Source: Diphasiastrum complanatum
Taxonomy: Eukaryota > Streptophyta > Lycopodiopsida > Lycopodiales > Lycopodiaceae
Assembly (NCBI GenBank): GCA_029204225.1
Contig: CM055096.1
Coordinates: forward strand, 76,293,521-76,357,520
Direction: 5' to 3'
Length of the DNA: 64,000 nucleotides
Shown here: piece after piece, positions 1 through 13,163 of the stretch
How positions within the stretch are numbered: the stretch's first letter is position 1
How the letters are laid out: the number at the start of each line of letters is the position of its first letter
Notes under the pieces: generated by a model
Seen by the model: the letters and a program-made list of their open reading frames with translations, nothing else
Database searches by the model: none
Told to the model about the DNA's origin: nothing
Program-made: the position numbers and the translations under genes

Positions 1-14
1 TGTTTTCTGTCGGG

Positions 15-16
<2 letters not shown>

Positions 17-65
<49 letters not shown>
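17..65. repeat. (AG)n microsatellite
   Basis: About 24 perfect AG units at the left edge of the window, directly visible. Confidence 0.97.
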
Positions 66-68
<3 letters not shown>

Positions 69-598
69 GTTAAGTATAATTAGCAAGACTCACAAATATG
101 ACAAAGTGGCATGTGCTAATCCAAAGATACTGAGTAAATTTGCTGCTCTTAAACAGCATCAGACAATTGTACTGATGAGAGATGAGCTAATTACAAGCAA
201 ATAACCACAAATTTATCAAGATGCTTAATGATTCTGAGTAAATTTGCTGCTGATAAAGAAAATTAAAAAATTGTAGGGGTGGGTAGTGTACTGTAGTGGA
301 GCTGTGGGGTATGAGTTGAAGTGGGTTGTTGCTATTGACAAACCCAGCAAGAACAGGTACCTGGCCGGTGGAATATCCTAGAGCCTATATAACTGATTGC
401 ATTATGCATGACGCTAATGATGCTCTCTGCTCGCCACGTCAAAGAGTCCACTACATCACGTACAGATTCTACCAGCAATATATTGCGGTCCAGAATCAAG
501 TAGTACATATAATAGCGCTAAGAAAGCGATCTTCGCTTGTATCAAGCATCAAGCTACGGCGCATGGGGCCTCTGACAATACACCGCAACGATCCAGAC

Positions 599-599
<1 letters not shown>
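66..599. other. AT-rich non-coding stretch
   Basis: I see no gene here. Open frames are short and without recognisable motifs. The phrase CTGAGTAAATTTGCTGCT occurs twice (near 131 and 235), so a short degenerate direct repeat is present. Confidence 0.6.

Positions 600-660
<61 letters not shown>
600..660. repeat. (TG)n-(GA)n compound microsatellite
   Basis: Roughly 20 TG units run directly into about 11 GA units. Open frames crossing it on either strand are translations of the repeat. Confidence 0.97.
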
Positions 661-662
<2 letters not shown>

Positions 663-983
663 TGAAGAGAATATTGTGCCCTTGATGTGTTGGCGTACAT
701 CCAAGTTTTGTGTAGTACTTAGACAATAGATTGTATACTTGCACAGAGCTGATTGCAAACATTGAAATTTTTTTGGCCCTCATATAAAAAAAGAGAGAGG
801 AAGGGAAAAAAACTTAGATACAATTCACCCACGTTTCAAATTCAAGAGATATGTGAGTGCTCTCTCGCTCTCTCTCTCATCCATTCTAGTTTCTGTATTT
901 TATTATTTGGGGCTGGGGATACGGTTATAGTTACAGAAAATATTGAGATTAGCAAATGATCAATCTTGTTTGAACACCTTTCT
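661..983. other. Non-coding stretch
   Basis: Nothing coding is recognisable. A short TC-rich run lies near 861-880. Confidence 0.6.
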
Positions 984-1322
984 CTCAAAACTTGAAATAC
1001 TAATGTTTGCTTCTTGGTGCTTAGAATGTCATGCTAGTCCGAGTACTACTTCCAGACATGACTTCTCATAAAGCTCAAAACTGCATTGGTTTGATTCTTA
1101 GTACTTAGAATACAACTTAATTTTAAACTACTCCCAATTGTCTTCTCATAAAGCTTAAAGCTGCTAATGGTTCAATTCTTTGTTCTTAGAATATCACGGT
1201 AGTCCAAAGATCAGCTCCAAATATGTCTCTGAGCAAGCTCAAAGCTGCTAATAATTTAATTGTTGGTGCTCAGAATGTCATGCTAGTGCACACACTAGCT
1301 CCAAATATGTCTTCTCAGAAAG
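984..1322. repeat. Degenerate ~85-bp tandem repeat, four units
   Basis: Units start at 984, 1074, 1154 and 1238, with a partial fifth at 1323. Each begins with CTCAAA or CTTAAA, has a middle resembling TTGGTGCTTAGAATGTCATG, and ends near TGTCTTCTCATAAAG. Units are 80-90 bp and differ by substitutions and small indels, so this is an old array. No coding function is apparent. Confidence 0.85.
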
Positions 1323-2382
1323 CTCAAAGCTGACTTCCAGCAGAGGATGCACTTTATGCCAAGCAGAATTCTAGCCTCCTACTGGATTCCAAATTCCAAC
1401 CCACCATAAAACTGGGTTTGCATTGTAATGTTTTGCCTAGCTACCTACACTGTGTGTGGGAAGATCTAGAAGTGTCCCCACAAAAGAGATCACAGCTGCC
1501 ATGCACAAAACAAGGCAAATTCAAAGCCAAACCTAAAGAAAAAGTAGGTGGGTCCTGATATGTGTCAGCTATCAAGCTTCACACGAACCACACTCAACCT
1601 CCTTTCCCTTTATTTTCTTTTTTCTTTATGCTTTACTTAGTACCATAACACAAAAAGGAAATTTCCAAGCTATAATGCATAAAATACAAGTAATAGAAGA
1701 GATACTTTATTGCTCTATGTTTTGTCCTCTCTTGCAAATAGGACACTATGTCATCATGCTCTCCCACGACCTTTTTTTTTTTGGGTGCTGTAGTTCAATG
1801 ATAGGCTCTTTCTAAAAGCTGAAGCTAAATCCATATTCCGCTTAGTTTCAATCTACCAAAAATCCTTTCAACCTTAAACAACTTGGCGAACACAAAAATA
1901 GTGCTCCAATTTTTTGGGCTACTTTATTTTATAATGGCAAAACTTTTTGGAGGACTGACAATTTTAACATATATGTTGTTCTATTGAACATTTGATTTAG
2001 TGAAACTCAAAATTAAGCACATCTCTAATTACATCATTGAGTTGTACAATTATTTACATATACGGGCTCAAAACTCATCAAAACAATGATCTTGAAAGGC
2101 ATGGTGAATGGTCTCAAAGGACAAGGAACAACAATAGCCCCAAACAACAAGAAGTTGTATAGGTCAACCATCCAAGCAACAACAAAACTTATCCAAGTGT
2201 CAACAAGGCTTCGAAGGAAAACCTTCAACTTAGACCAAACAACAATGGTCCTCAAGAAAAATTGTCAAAGTTCCAACAAGACCCCAAAAGCAAAACCTTC
2301 AATTCCACCCAAACAACAACGATCCTATAGGGCAACCACCCAAGGAGCAATAATTCTTGTAAGGTGGCAACCTTCAAACTGA
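1323..2382. other. Non-coding stretch with imperfect CAACAA-rich repeats
   Basis: No gene recognised. Between about 2130 and 2350 an imperfect direct repeat is visible: the pattern AACCTTCAA, then CCAAACAACAA, then GGTCCT or GATCCT occurs twice about 90 bp apart. The open frame across it (2086-2382) has no recognisable domain and looks like a by-product of the repeat's base composition. Confidence 0.55.
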
Positions 2383-3246
2383 TGGAAATCCAACAAATTC
2401 ACACGTGGGGGGAACCACAAGAAATGTGTGAATGATCTTACCATGCTTTGTGATGGCACACAGATCACCTGTAGAGCAAACATGCAATCTACCAACAGAT
2501 CTGAGGCTAGAGCACAATCTAGAATGCTACATATCAAAGCTACATTAATTCCTCACAAAAAATGAAAGTACACAAGCAAGATCATGTGTGAAGAAGACAC
2601 AAAATCCGAGTTAGAGAGAGAATACAATTACAAGCAAAATTGCATGATATCCAAATTTGACATTATGACATTACAAATGCTTGATTCTTCATTAAAAATG
2701 AGTGAGAATGATATGTACATATATAGGAGAGCCAAAATTCGTGGTACTTCTTGCATTCAATGCATTTCCTACACCTATTCAAGTGCAAACCACTATTATC
2801 TTGACACCTAACTGCTTGCATGCACAGATTGCACCTAACTTCCACCTACTTTCTCCAAATGTCAAACTCTCAACTATGAGCCTACAAAACTACATGCATG
2901 TGTCCATTAGAGTATTTGCATGTCTTGCATGTCTCAATGTAAATTTAGGACACAATGCTTTTGATGTGGCTCGAGTTTCTACAAGGTCATAATTGACCAA
3001 TTCCATGTGAAATTCTACATGTATGTCAATCTAGACATTGTCAACATTATTGCATGCCATACTAGACCAACTAGACTTTATGCATGTCATTGGAATTTGA
3101 TCTACCTAATCCAAACTCGCCCTATTCTACAAGGATATGTGCTCGATTCACATACCTTGAATATGTACAAAATATTTACATGGGTAGGACCCCCAAACAT
3201 CAACAAACATAAGATAGAGATAGATATGTTTTACAATTTTTAACAC
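2383..3246 (-). mobile_element. Old LTR-like block, copia J-type LTR
   Basis: This block shares a series of diverged matches with the LTR at 59236-60046, in the same order and orientation. Examples are the ACACGTG-type start, the phrase GAGTTAGAGAGAGAAT (2608 versus 59476), and a region rich in GCATGTC and CTCGAGTTTCTAC. No internal coding region adjoins it, so it could be a solo LTR or a truncated copy. The right boundary is approximate. Confidence 0.5.
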
Positions 3247-3860
3247 AAACTTCGTTCCATCAAATGATCATCACAAAAAGGCACAAATATATCCCAAGTG
3301 TATACTACCCCACAAGCCGACATCTTATCCACCATGCTACAAGTTATTGAATAGTATGACGCATTTAAAACTCATCTTGTGATCATAAAATGGTACATGG
3401 ACCTTTTCCAAAGGATGACGTAAACATGACCCCCATAAACTTGTTGAGCCCTATCCCAACACATAAGGTAAGCGTCTCATGTATATTAGGCACACTAGAA
3501 AAACCTTTGAGGGTGTAGACCTATAAACATCTACCAGTAACTTGACGTGTATGTTTGTGAGGAGGGAGTAAGGATAATAGTGGTAAAACCCTCGATATTT
3601 GAAGTTGGTAGGATCATCACCTACATATGTGCAAAGCAAGTACTAGGATTTAGAAACCCATAAAACTTTTTCCAACAGGTCAGTTTGAATATCTATTTTT
3701 CCTATAAGTGGTCAAGGTAAGTTTGTTTGGCCATTAAAGAATTTAAAGACATGTCTTAAAACTTAAAGAGTTTTTATCGAGGCCTTCAAGTGAGTACATC
3801 ATGCATGTTCATCCTTATCGATGCAATAGGAGGCGCTGGACATTAACATAAATCACAACA
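3247..3860. other. Unassigned stretch
   Basis: No gene, LTR terminus or repeat recognised. Base composition is AT-rich and ends abruptly where the GC-rich block at 3861 begins. Confidence 0.5.
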
Positions 3861-4350
3861 ACACCCGCCGCGATTTGCGACGTGTTTTGCGACATGAATC
3901 GCGGGTTTAATTTTTTCTTAATTCGTCACGGACGTCGGAAAAACACGTCGCTATAAGGTCGTCGGAATCTGACGACTTTAAAATACGTCGCAGTCTGACA
4001 GGCACGACGTGCCGGACACCATAGAACCAAATTCTGGTGATGGCCACAGGTGCTGACCTGGACGTCGCATTGCGACGTATGACGTGGACGTTGGAATGCG
4101 ACATCCTACGTGGACATCGGATTGCGACGTCCAAAGACGTCGCAAACTGTCTGACATGGCTGTCGGATTGCGATGTGCTAAAATTCAGTCGGATTCCGAC
4201 GTCTGTAAACACAGAATGATCCCAAAATTTCACCCGACGGATGTCCGACGCCCATCCGACGTCTGTAAACACAGAATGATCCCAAAATTTCACACGACGG
4301 ATGTCCGACGCCCATCCGACGTCTATCCAACGTATCCTTGGTCGTTGGAA
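3861..4350. mobile_element. GC-rich block resembling CACTA subterminal repeats
   Basis: The short motif GCGACGT, its complement ACGTCGC and relatives such as GTCGGA/TCCGAC recur many times in both orientations. Clustered short motifs in direct and inverted order are typical of the subterminal regions of plant CACTA (En/Spm) transposons. I could not find the CACTA terminal inverted repeat or a 3-bp target duplication, so the assignment rests on repeat organisation only. CpG density is far above the flanks. Open frames on both strands here are by-products of the repeats. Confidence 0.45.
4201..4320. repeat. Perfect-phase 60-bp tandem duplication
   Basis: 4201-4260 and 4261-4320 are identical except for one base (CACC versus CACA near 4234/4294). 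It begins with GTCTGTAAACACAGAATGAT and lies within the GC-rich block, so it is recent relative to that block. Confidence 0.98.
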
Positions 4351-5285
4351 TGATGATCTCATAGTACATTTGGATTATATAGGAATGTTATAAAAAGCAA
4401 TTATGACATCCCACTAGTTTTTATTGTGGCAACTCAACAATACACCCTCCACCGTACTCTACCAAGCAACAACAAATTTTTGCAATTTAACATGAAAACA
4501 TGTGCAAAATTATGTATATGTATAGAAATCCATTTTCCCTGGCATTTTGTGTAATCTATGTGCTTTATTTTCAAGTTGGAGGCCATACGACAGGCTATAT
4601 TCCACAATGGTGTGAAGAAGTGTGCTTGACTATAATTAAGTTACATCTATTGTGGAAGTCCCAAATTAGCAAGTTTACTTCTTTTTAATGAATTTCTTGT
4701 GCTTATGGTAGACAAAGCTAGAAATCCTCAAATCAGTTGAAAATTTTGTTGTGGATCATCAAATGTTTTGATTGGATTTTCAGGTGCCAAAAAGTGAGTT
4801 TAGAAGCCCTTGGGCTAACCATTCATCAAGAAGTAGGAAAGATGAAAGTAACTGTTAGTGCTTGTAGATGTCCAAATTCTCAATTTTTGGAGTAGATTTG
4901 ACCAATAATTTTGCACAAGCTCATTTTGTTTTGATTGTGAGAGTGTGAGGGCCAAGCCTACATCCTTCTAAGGTGTCTAGAATAAGGAGGATTCCAAATT
5001 TGAGCAAGTACACCTGAGTGAGATCTTTAAGATCTCTAAGAGTCAATGTCTTTCAAAAAGAAATTTTGAAATAGTGTGAACTTGAAGTGAAGGTCTCCTA
5101 AAACATTGTGTCTGAAAACGAAACTAATCAACAAAACACTGTTGAATAAATCTGAAAAGAACTCATAGCCTAATGAAGTAAATCATCATTCAATCACAAA
5201 AGCATTCATTCATGAAACTTGCTGAGGAGTCAAGATGGGGACCCCCCCCTTGAAGGATTTTTCTTTTAAATTATGCAAGATCAAA
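4351..5285. other. Unassigned stretch left of gypsy A LTR
   Basis: No gene recognised. It ends at the TG that starts the LTR at 5286. Confidence 0.5.
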
Positions 5286-5595
5286 TGGCCCAAGGCCAAA
5301 TACATATATAGTGGTTTGGGAAGATGGATCTTGAATCTTTACATCAATCAGATGTTAAGAAATTTTGGATCTTATAGAATCTCATACAAAGAAAAGTGGT
5401 TTCTTATGACATGCAAAAGCTTACTGATCAAGAATGGAGCATGCATAGGCATTCGCCATTAGATGGCATGAGATGCATGAATCAAATCTGACATCATGCA
5501 AAGCCTTCAGGATATGGATGGTGTGACATGCATGGCCATCAGGTTATGGATGGTGTGACATGCATGGCCATCCAAGCTATGGATGGTGAGTAAGT

Positions 5596-5744
<149 letters not shown>

Positions 5745-5895
5745 TCCAAAATGGTTCCAATCCGAGCTTGATAGATCTTCCTTATGACATAGCTCCAAGC
5801 TTTCTTCCAAGCACCTACACACATAGAAGCAAGAACAAGAGGCAAACCAAAAATGTAAAGGAGATGCATTATGAGGGAGAGGGGTGAATTACTCC

Positions 5896-5902
5896 TTTTA
5901 TA
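5896..5902 (-). promoter_or_regulatory. TATA box of gypsy A LTR
   Basis: The minus strand reads TATAAAAGGAG here, inside the LTR and upstream (in minus sense) of the GA tract. This is the expected position for the U3/R promoter of an LTR element. The same box occurs in copies 2 and 3 and in the diverged LTR near 31515. Confidence 0.6.
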
Positions 5903-6755
5903 GAAAATGTGTAGCCTTGAGGGAGTGGTTGAGGTGTCCAAAATAAGTGTGAGAGGTGCAAGGAAGACTCTAGGAGAAGTAAAAGTGAGAGGGTGAGGTG
6001 TATAGGTGTGAGAGGGTAGTTAAGGCAAAAGGAGAGGAGTAGGAGGGCACATTTTCCTAGGTGTCTTATGGCTTACAAGGCATGTGGCAAAGTAGGTAAG
6101 TTACATATTGATAAGGATGGAAGGTAGGTAGCTTAACATTTAGTGTTAGCCACTTTCAAGATGTATTTTTCTTGGTTTACGACATTGGGATTCACCCCAA
6201 GTGTTTTTCATGATATGGGCAAGGCTTTGTATATGTCCATCTTATCTTGCATAATTTTCATCAATTCCTAGGCCCTTTTTTTCTAGGGGTTGCCATCCCC
6301 AATCATAGTGGAGTGTGACACAAAGGGTGATCAGTCCTTTGGTTTCTTCTCCAAATCTTTATAGACTCGATTGAGCCTTCTTTATAGACTTTGAAAAATG
6401 CCTTCTTCATGTACCATCTTTAAGCTTTAAGAAGCTTCTTTAGTTCATTCTTCAGGTACTCTTCTTAGTACCTGCACATACCCTTAAGAAAAGGTTAGGA
6501 GTCATACCAGAAAATGGTTCATCATTAGATTCTATTTCTAGAACCTGCACATCAAACTATTAGCATTGATGTACAGTTTCATTTCTTGTCTTCAGGTAAT
6601 GATACATGTACGCATATTTCATCAGTTAGAGGAATAAGCTCTAATATTCAAAATAGGTTTCATACAAAAAAAAGAATGGAAGACTGGGTAGCCTTTATTT
6701 CTTGGTCAATTTGGTCTATACAATTTACACCCCTCCGACACATTAAGCATTGTCC

Positions 6756-7013
6756 TCAAGAGACATTTCTCAAATAAACATTTAAAATTTTTGGATATTC
6801 TTGGAAGAATTCTTCTTCCATCCATCTTGCATCCGTAGTAGGATAGTTTTTAAACTTGAGGAGGTATAATGTAGAAGTTATTCCCTTTATTCTAGTTCTT
6901 GTCTTGTGCATCAAGATCTGCTCAGGTTGAAGGATTTCTTCGGTTCCTTGAACTTCTGGAGGTTCGGAATCTAAAAGTCCTTCAGGTTCTGGACAATTGA
7001 ATTTCTTTAGCAA
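6756..7013 (-). pseudogene. Gypsy A chromodomain region, copy 1
   Basis: This 85-codon frame ends the gypsy A pol region, just before the polypurine tract and LTR. Residues ~32-78 resemble the C-terminal chromodomain of plant chromoviruses: an ILMHKTR start, then YLLKFKNYP, an acidic W-containing step (ARWMEEEF) and a final YPKIL. It is identical to the frames at 12602 and 24440. It is separated from the integrase by a non-open stretch (7014-7317), so it is not part of an intact polyprotein. Confidence 0.75.
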
Positions 7014-7317
7014 GTTGACGTGGAATTTGTTATGGATTTACCAAGTAATAGGTAAGTCAAGTTCACATGTTCTTGACTTTAAAAGGTCCATAATACTTTT
7101 GGGCTAGCTTTGGGTAGAGTTTCATGCTGCCCTTCTTTTTCCTGAGCTTTTTTTTTTTCAAATTTTAGGAGAACTAGTTCGTCTTCTTTCTACTTGATTG
7201 CCCTCCGACGCATATTTGCGCTTTTCTGCTGTTTTGTTGTGCACTTGCGATGGATTGCTGGACCTTTGAAAAGGTGTCTGGATAAGCTTGCACAAATTCA
7301 TCTGAGGCAAATATCTT

Positions 7318-7853
7318 TTATTTAGTCCTTAATACAGGAGGCACAATAGGTTTTCCATATATTATTTTAAAAGGCACTTTACTAGTAGAAGAATAAACCG
7401 TGTTATTGTAAGCAAATTCTAGAATAGGGAGATAGTGTTCCCATTGAGTCTTTTGATCACTTACATAACTTCTCAACAAGTCTACGATGGTTCGATTAGT
7501 AATTTCACTTTGACCATCAGTTTGGGAGTGGAAGGAGGAAGAGAATTTAAGGGTTGTCCCCAAGTTATCAAAAAGGGCTCTCCAAAAGTTGCTAGTAAAT
7601 CTTGTATCTCGATCAAACACTATACTCTTGGGTAGTCCATGCAGCCTAAAGATGTGACGGATAAACAAACGAGCAGTTTCGGGTCCCTTAAGCTTTTTCT
7701 TACAGGGAATAAAATGAGCCTGTTTGCTAAATCTATCAATGATAGTCCATATCATTCCCATTTTTGGTTTTAGGGAACCCAGAGACAAAGTCCATGGTAA
7801 TATGTTCCCAGGGAGCATCAAGAATAGGCAAGGGATGAAGTAGTCCTGGAGTT
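7318..7853 (-). pseudogene. Gypsy A integrase core, truncated (copy 1)
   Basis: Minus-strand integrase core of gypsy A. Visible are [16 protein letters not shown], the second catalytic Asp in FDRDTRFTSNFW, and the catalytic Glu in HSQTDGQSEITNR, followed by LEFAYNN. The frame is cut at the upstream side by the deletion junction at 7849-7853, so the zinc-binding domain, RT and protease are absent from this copy. One codon differs from copies 2 and 3 (GPETAR here, GPKTAR there). Confidence 0.85.
7849..7853. other. Deletion junction with 5-bp microhomology GAGTT
   Basis: Left of this point the sequence follows copy 2 up to 13699; right of it, copy 2 from 19683. GAGTT is present at both parental sites (13695-13699 and 19683-19687) and once here, so the crossover cannot be placed more exactly. 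About 5.99 kb is lost. Confidence 0.93.
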
Positions 7854-9148
7854 GTTTACCAGTTATTAATCAGTTATGCTTCACTATTATAGAACCAGGG
7901 TTGTTTCACTCTCTCCAAGGACTATATGTGTCCAATCCTTTTTTTTGGAAAGTATTGGCAACAAGTACTTTTTAGGGTCAATAAGAGAAAAGACTGAAAT
8001 GGATTTTGCTATTCGAAACCAGATTTTGTTTCGTAAATACAAGGGGTGTGTATCGGAGAATGACACAGTAAGGGCCCAAATTTTGCATGAGTGTCATGAT
8101 ACTACATGTGCAGGACATCCGAGTATACAAAGAACACTTGACTTAGTTCGACAACAATTTTGGTGGCCTAAGATGAAAAGTCAAGTAGAGGCCTATGTAC
8201 TTAAATGTGCTAAGTGCTAGTTAAATAAGCAGAGAGGCTAAAAGCTAGTGGCCGATTACATCCTTTAGATATACCTATTGGAAAGTGAAAAAGTATATCT
8301 ATGGACTTTGTGGTCGGGCTTTCATGTACAGGGAAGGGCCGCGATTTGGTTTGGGTAATTGTTGACAAACTTACGAAGTTTGCTCAATTTATCCCAACAA
8401 AAACTATTGTTAAAGCTCTAGAAGTAGCTCAATTGTTTGTTGAGAAGCTTTTAAGACTGTATGAACTGCCTTGCGATATAGTCAGTGACCGTGACCCAAA
8501 ATTCATTGGGAAATTTTGGCAAGCAATATTTGAAAAGTTGGAAATGACTTTAAGTACGAGTTCTACAAATCATCCGAAATCAGACGGTCAAACAGAAAGG
8601 ACCAATCAGACGATGGAGGATATGCTGTGAGCATATGTGGGCCATCAGTAGTCTGATTGGAAAAATTACCTTCCACTAGTGGAATTTGCATATAATAGTG
8701 AAAACATTTAGTGAACGAATTCAACCCTTTCATGCTTATGTATGGTTATCAACCTCGATCACCGATTTGAGTTGTCATGAAAAATCTTAGGGTGCAAGCC
8801 GGAGCTAATTGCCTTGCGGATATACAAGAGATGCTACAACTAGCTAAAGATAGCATAAGAAGTTCTCAAGATAGGACAAGACACTATGCTAATCTATCTT
8901 GGAAGCACAAGGTATTCTTGGTCAATGACTGGGTGTTTTTGAGGATTCCTAGTCACTCTAGGGACTTGAAAACTATTAAGTGTACAAAGTTGGCACCTAG
9001 GTGTTGCGGTTCTTTTAAGGTTATCCAAGTGATAAACAAGGTCACATACAAACTAGACCTTCCAGCTAATGTTGAAATTCATCTTGTTTTCCATGTTAGT
9101 ATGTTGAAACCCTTGTTGGGGGTTGGGAGAAACCTGGTCCTTGTGTAA
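7854..9148 (+). pseudogene. Gypsy B integrase and C-terminal region, copy 1
   Basis: Plus-strand Ty3/gypsy integrase. The zinc-binding domain is in 7990-8220 (HECHDTTCAGHPS, then LKCAKC). The catalytic core is in 8301-8630, with Asp in MDFVVG and in VSDRDPKF and Glu in SDGQTERTNQ. The C-terminal region lies in 8777-9148 and ends LVFHVSMLKP. Stop codons or frameshifts separate the three blocks. Codon 53 of the last block (TGG, ~8929) is intact here but is a stop (TAG) in copy 2. RNase H and everything upstream were removed by the deletion at 7849. Confidence 0.88.
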
Positions 9149-9370
9149 AATCTAGTGGAGCTTCTTCATGATGAGTCCACGAGTGGACCACCTGAAGGCA
9201 ATTGTTAATAGCCGATAGAAAACTCTAAGGAATAGAGTGCTTTGGGAATTTCTTAGTCAGGTGGAGGGGCAAATCAGAAGAAAAGGATACCTGGGAAAAG
9301 GAGACTGATCTCCAGAAGAAATTTTCAAATTTTTTCCTACAAGGAAATATTTTAGTTTTGTGGGAAGAAA

Positions 9371-9690
9371 TGTTACATACCTATGTAACAAGCAGTACTT
9401 CAGTGACTCCTATATGTCCATTTAGTGTTGGGGGCTAAATGGCAAGTTACCCTTGGATAAGAGGTACCTTATTAAGGGTAGGTGCCTTTGGATAAGGGTA
9501 GAAAAGTGACTATACCTTGGTCGGAGGTATGGAATCAAGTTACCCTTGGATAAGGGATACCCTTAGGATTAAATGTATGTGTCTTTAGATTAAGGTACTA
9601 GTGTCCTTGGATAAGGATAGGTAGCTGTCTATGCCTTGGTCGGAGGTATGAAACCTAGTGAGGCACTAGAAAGTCATTATCATGGGTACA
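9371..9690 (+). mobile_element. Gypsy B 3' LTR, copy 1
   Basis: Begins TGTTACATACC after a purine-rich run and ends near GGGTACA. It corresponds to 21205-21524 of copy 2 and is similar to the 5' LTR at 18923-19222. It contains several internal copies of the phrase CCTTGGATAAGG. Confidence 0.75.
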
Positions 9691-10384
9691 TTCAGCAAAA
9701 ACTGAACCAGTGTGCAAAATTGATTAATGAGTGAATGAGATACACAAGCGATGGCAGACAATAATTCATTCAAGATCAGACTAAAATAAGAGTGATATTT
9801 GCGTAATAGCTATAGTATCATCTATTGATCCTCTTGTTTTTCGTGCATTGTATGACAGATCCACACAGCGCGTTGGCGTGACAGAAGCGACGCTCTCCCA
9901 CGAGTAATGTCTCGTTTACTAGCAGACTTGGATCCTGCTTACAAAACTTGTCTTGCTCACAAGCAAACTTCTATTCTGTAGTCTATGTTCTGTGTTTTAT
10001 CTATCTCCTACTATATGTATCTTATACATTCAGAGTAGCACACTAGATTAGATAAAGTAAACAATCTATATCTAATCACGGATTACAAGAGAGGTGGGTT
10101 AGGCACGTCTTAACACTCTTTTGCTGACATCATCATATCTGATCAGGGGTTTTGTGTACTTCCTGGTACTTGCATAATCTCCCTGATCTTTTGGAGCGTG
10201 AAGGTCAAAAAGTGTCACAAAGATTTTTGTATCGCTTCGAGCTGTTTGACTTTCGCGTTGTATGACTTTCTCCTGTTGTATCACGAAAAATTTTCTTTCG
10301 CAAATTTTTCGCGTTCGGTCTCTTTGTCAAGGTGTTCGTGAACATTTTCGCTTCATGTCTTTTTGTCAGATTGAGGGCTGAAAG
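9691..10384 (-). mobile_element. Probable 3' end and LTR of copia C, copy 1
   Basis: This lies downstream (minus sense) of the copia C RNase H and before gypsy B. The 61-codon minus-strand frame at 10099-10284 has no recognised domain. Because an LTR is expected here, I infer that most of this stretch is copia C LTR, but I could not fix its ends. Confidence 0.35.
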
Positions 10385-11110
10385 CTAGCAAAGCTTTGGT
10401 AATAGAAACGTTTTGTTTCTTCAGCTCCCTCTCAAAGCGTGGTAGCTTGATGACTCCAAGACTGCTCCTCTATTTCTCAAACAGACCTTTGTCTAAGGCC
10501 TTTGTAAAAATGTTAGCCACCATCTCCTTTGTTCCAATGAAGATAATCTTCAACATCTTCTTCCCGATCAGATCCCTTATCAAGTGATACTTAATTGCGA
10601 TGTGTTTTGTCCTTGAATGAAACACAAGATCCTTTGCCAGATGTATTGTCCATCTGCAAAATCAGAGGCTCTCCTTGTTTTGCCCAGTTCGTCAAGGAAC
10701 TGTTTGAGCCAACTTATTTCATTAGCCATCTTTGCTGCTGCAACGTACTCTGCTTCGCAGGATGACTGAGCCACGATGGTCTGCTTCTTGCTGACCTAGA
10801 GAATTGCTGCTCCTGATGCGATGGTGCATCCTCCTGAGACACTTTTGCAGTCGTCCTTGAGAGATGCCCGACTAGCATCACTATAGGAAAGCATCTGAAA
10901 TCCTGCATCACGAGAATAACACAAACCAAAAAATTTCGTTAATTGGAGGTATTGCAAAATTCGTTCTGTAATCTTCCAATGAGTTGATCCTGGATTTGTA
11001 ACGAATTGGCTCATCCTGAACACGACATAAGCAATGTCAAGACGTGTGTTATCTGCAAGGTACATCAGCGATCTGATTAACTTTCTTCATGGTGTAAGCT
11101 ACATCAACTC
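10385..11110 (-). pseudogene. Copia C RT tail and RNase H, copy 1
   Basis: Minus-strand Ty1/copia RNase H. In order are LADNTRLDIAYVVFRMSQF, SYSDASRASLKDDCKS (first catalytic Asp region), AQSSCEAEYVAAAKMANE (catalytic Glu in CEAEY), and the C-terminal HIAIKYHLIRD followed by IFTKAL. The three segments are in different frames, with a stop after GAAIL. Only the 3' end of the element is present; gag, protease and integrase are absent. Copy 2 has the same at 22219-22944. Confidence 0.85.
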
Positions 11111-12575
<1,465 letters not shown>

Positions 12576-12601
12576 CCCCTCCGACACATTAAGCATTGTC
12601 C

Positions 12602-12859
12602 TCAAGAGACATTTCTCAAATAAACATTTAAAATTTTTGGATATTCTTGGAAGAATTCTTCTTCCATCCATCTTGCATCCGTAGTAGGATAGTTTTTAAA
12701 CTTGAGGAGGTATAATGTAGAAGTTATTCCCTTTATTCTAGTTCTTGTCTTGTGCATCAAGATCTGCTCAGGTTGAAGGATTTCTTCGGTTCCTTGAACT
12801 TCTGGAGGTTCGGAATCTAAAAGTCCTTCAGGTTCTGGACAATTGAATTTCTTTAGCAA
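12602..12859 (-). pseudogene. Gypsy A chromodomain region, copy 2
   Basis: Identical in translation to the copy 1 chromodomain frame at 6756-7013. In this copy the rest of pol is present upstream (minus sense), so the order protease, RT, RNase H, integrase, chromodomain can be read directly. That is the order of plant chromovirus-type Ty3/gypsy elements. 12860-13163 between it and the integrase core has no long open frame and is presumably the decayed integrase C-terminus. Confidence 0.78.
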
Positions 12860-13163
12860 GTTGACGTGGAATTTGTTATGGATTTACCAAGTAATAGGTA
12901 AGTCAAGTTCACATGTTCTTGACTTTAAAAGGTCCATAATACTTTTGGGCTAGCTTTGGGTAGAGTTTCATGCTGCCCTTCTTTTTCCTGAGCTTTTTTT
13001 TTTTCAAATTTTAGGAGAACTAGTTCGTCTTCTTTCTACTTGATTGCCCTCCGACGCATATTTGCGCTTTTCTGCTGTTTTGTTGTGCACTTGCGATGGA
13101 TTGCTGGACCTTTGAAAAGGTGTCTGGATAAGCTTGCACAAATTCATCTGAGGCAAATATCTT

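Noticed and set aside
326-783. Open frames of 70-104 codons around the TG/GA microsatellite
   Set aside because: No recognisable domain, and they overlap on opposite strands through the repeat.
3907-4362. A 151-codon minus-strand frame with duplicated segments
   Set aside because: It is a by-product of the CpG-rich short repeats and the 60-bp duplication; similar frames exist on the plus strand.
9165-9205. Hammerhead ribozyme-like string TGATGAGTCCACGAGTGGAC (also in copy 2 near 21003)
   Set aside because: It lacks the required GAAAC after the second stem (CACCTGAA instead), and the sequence is simply the end of the gypsy B coding region.
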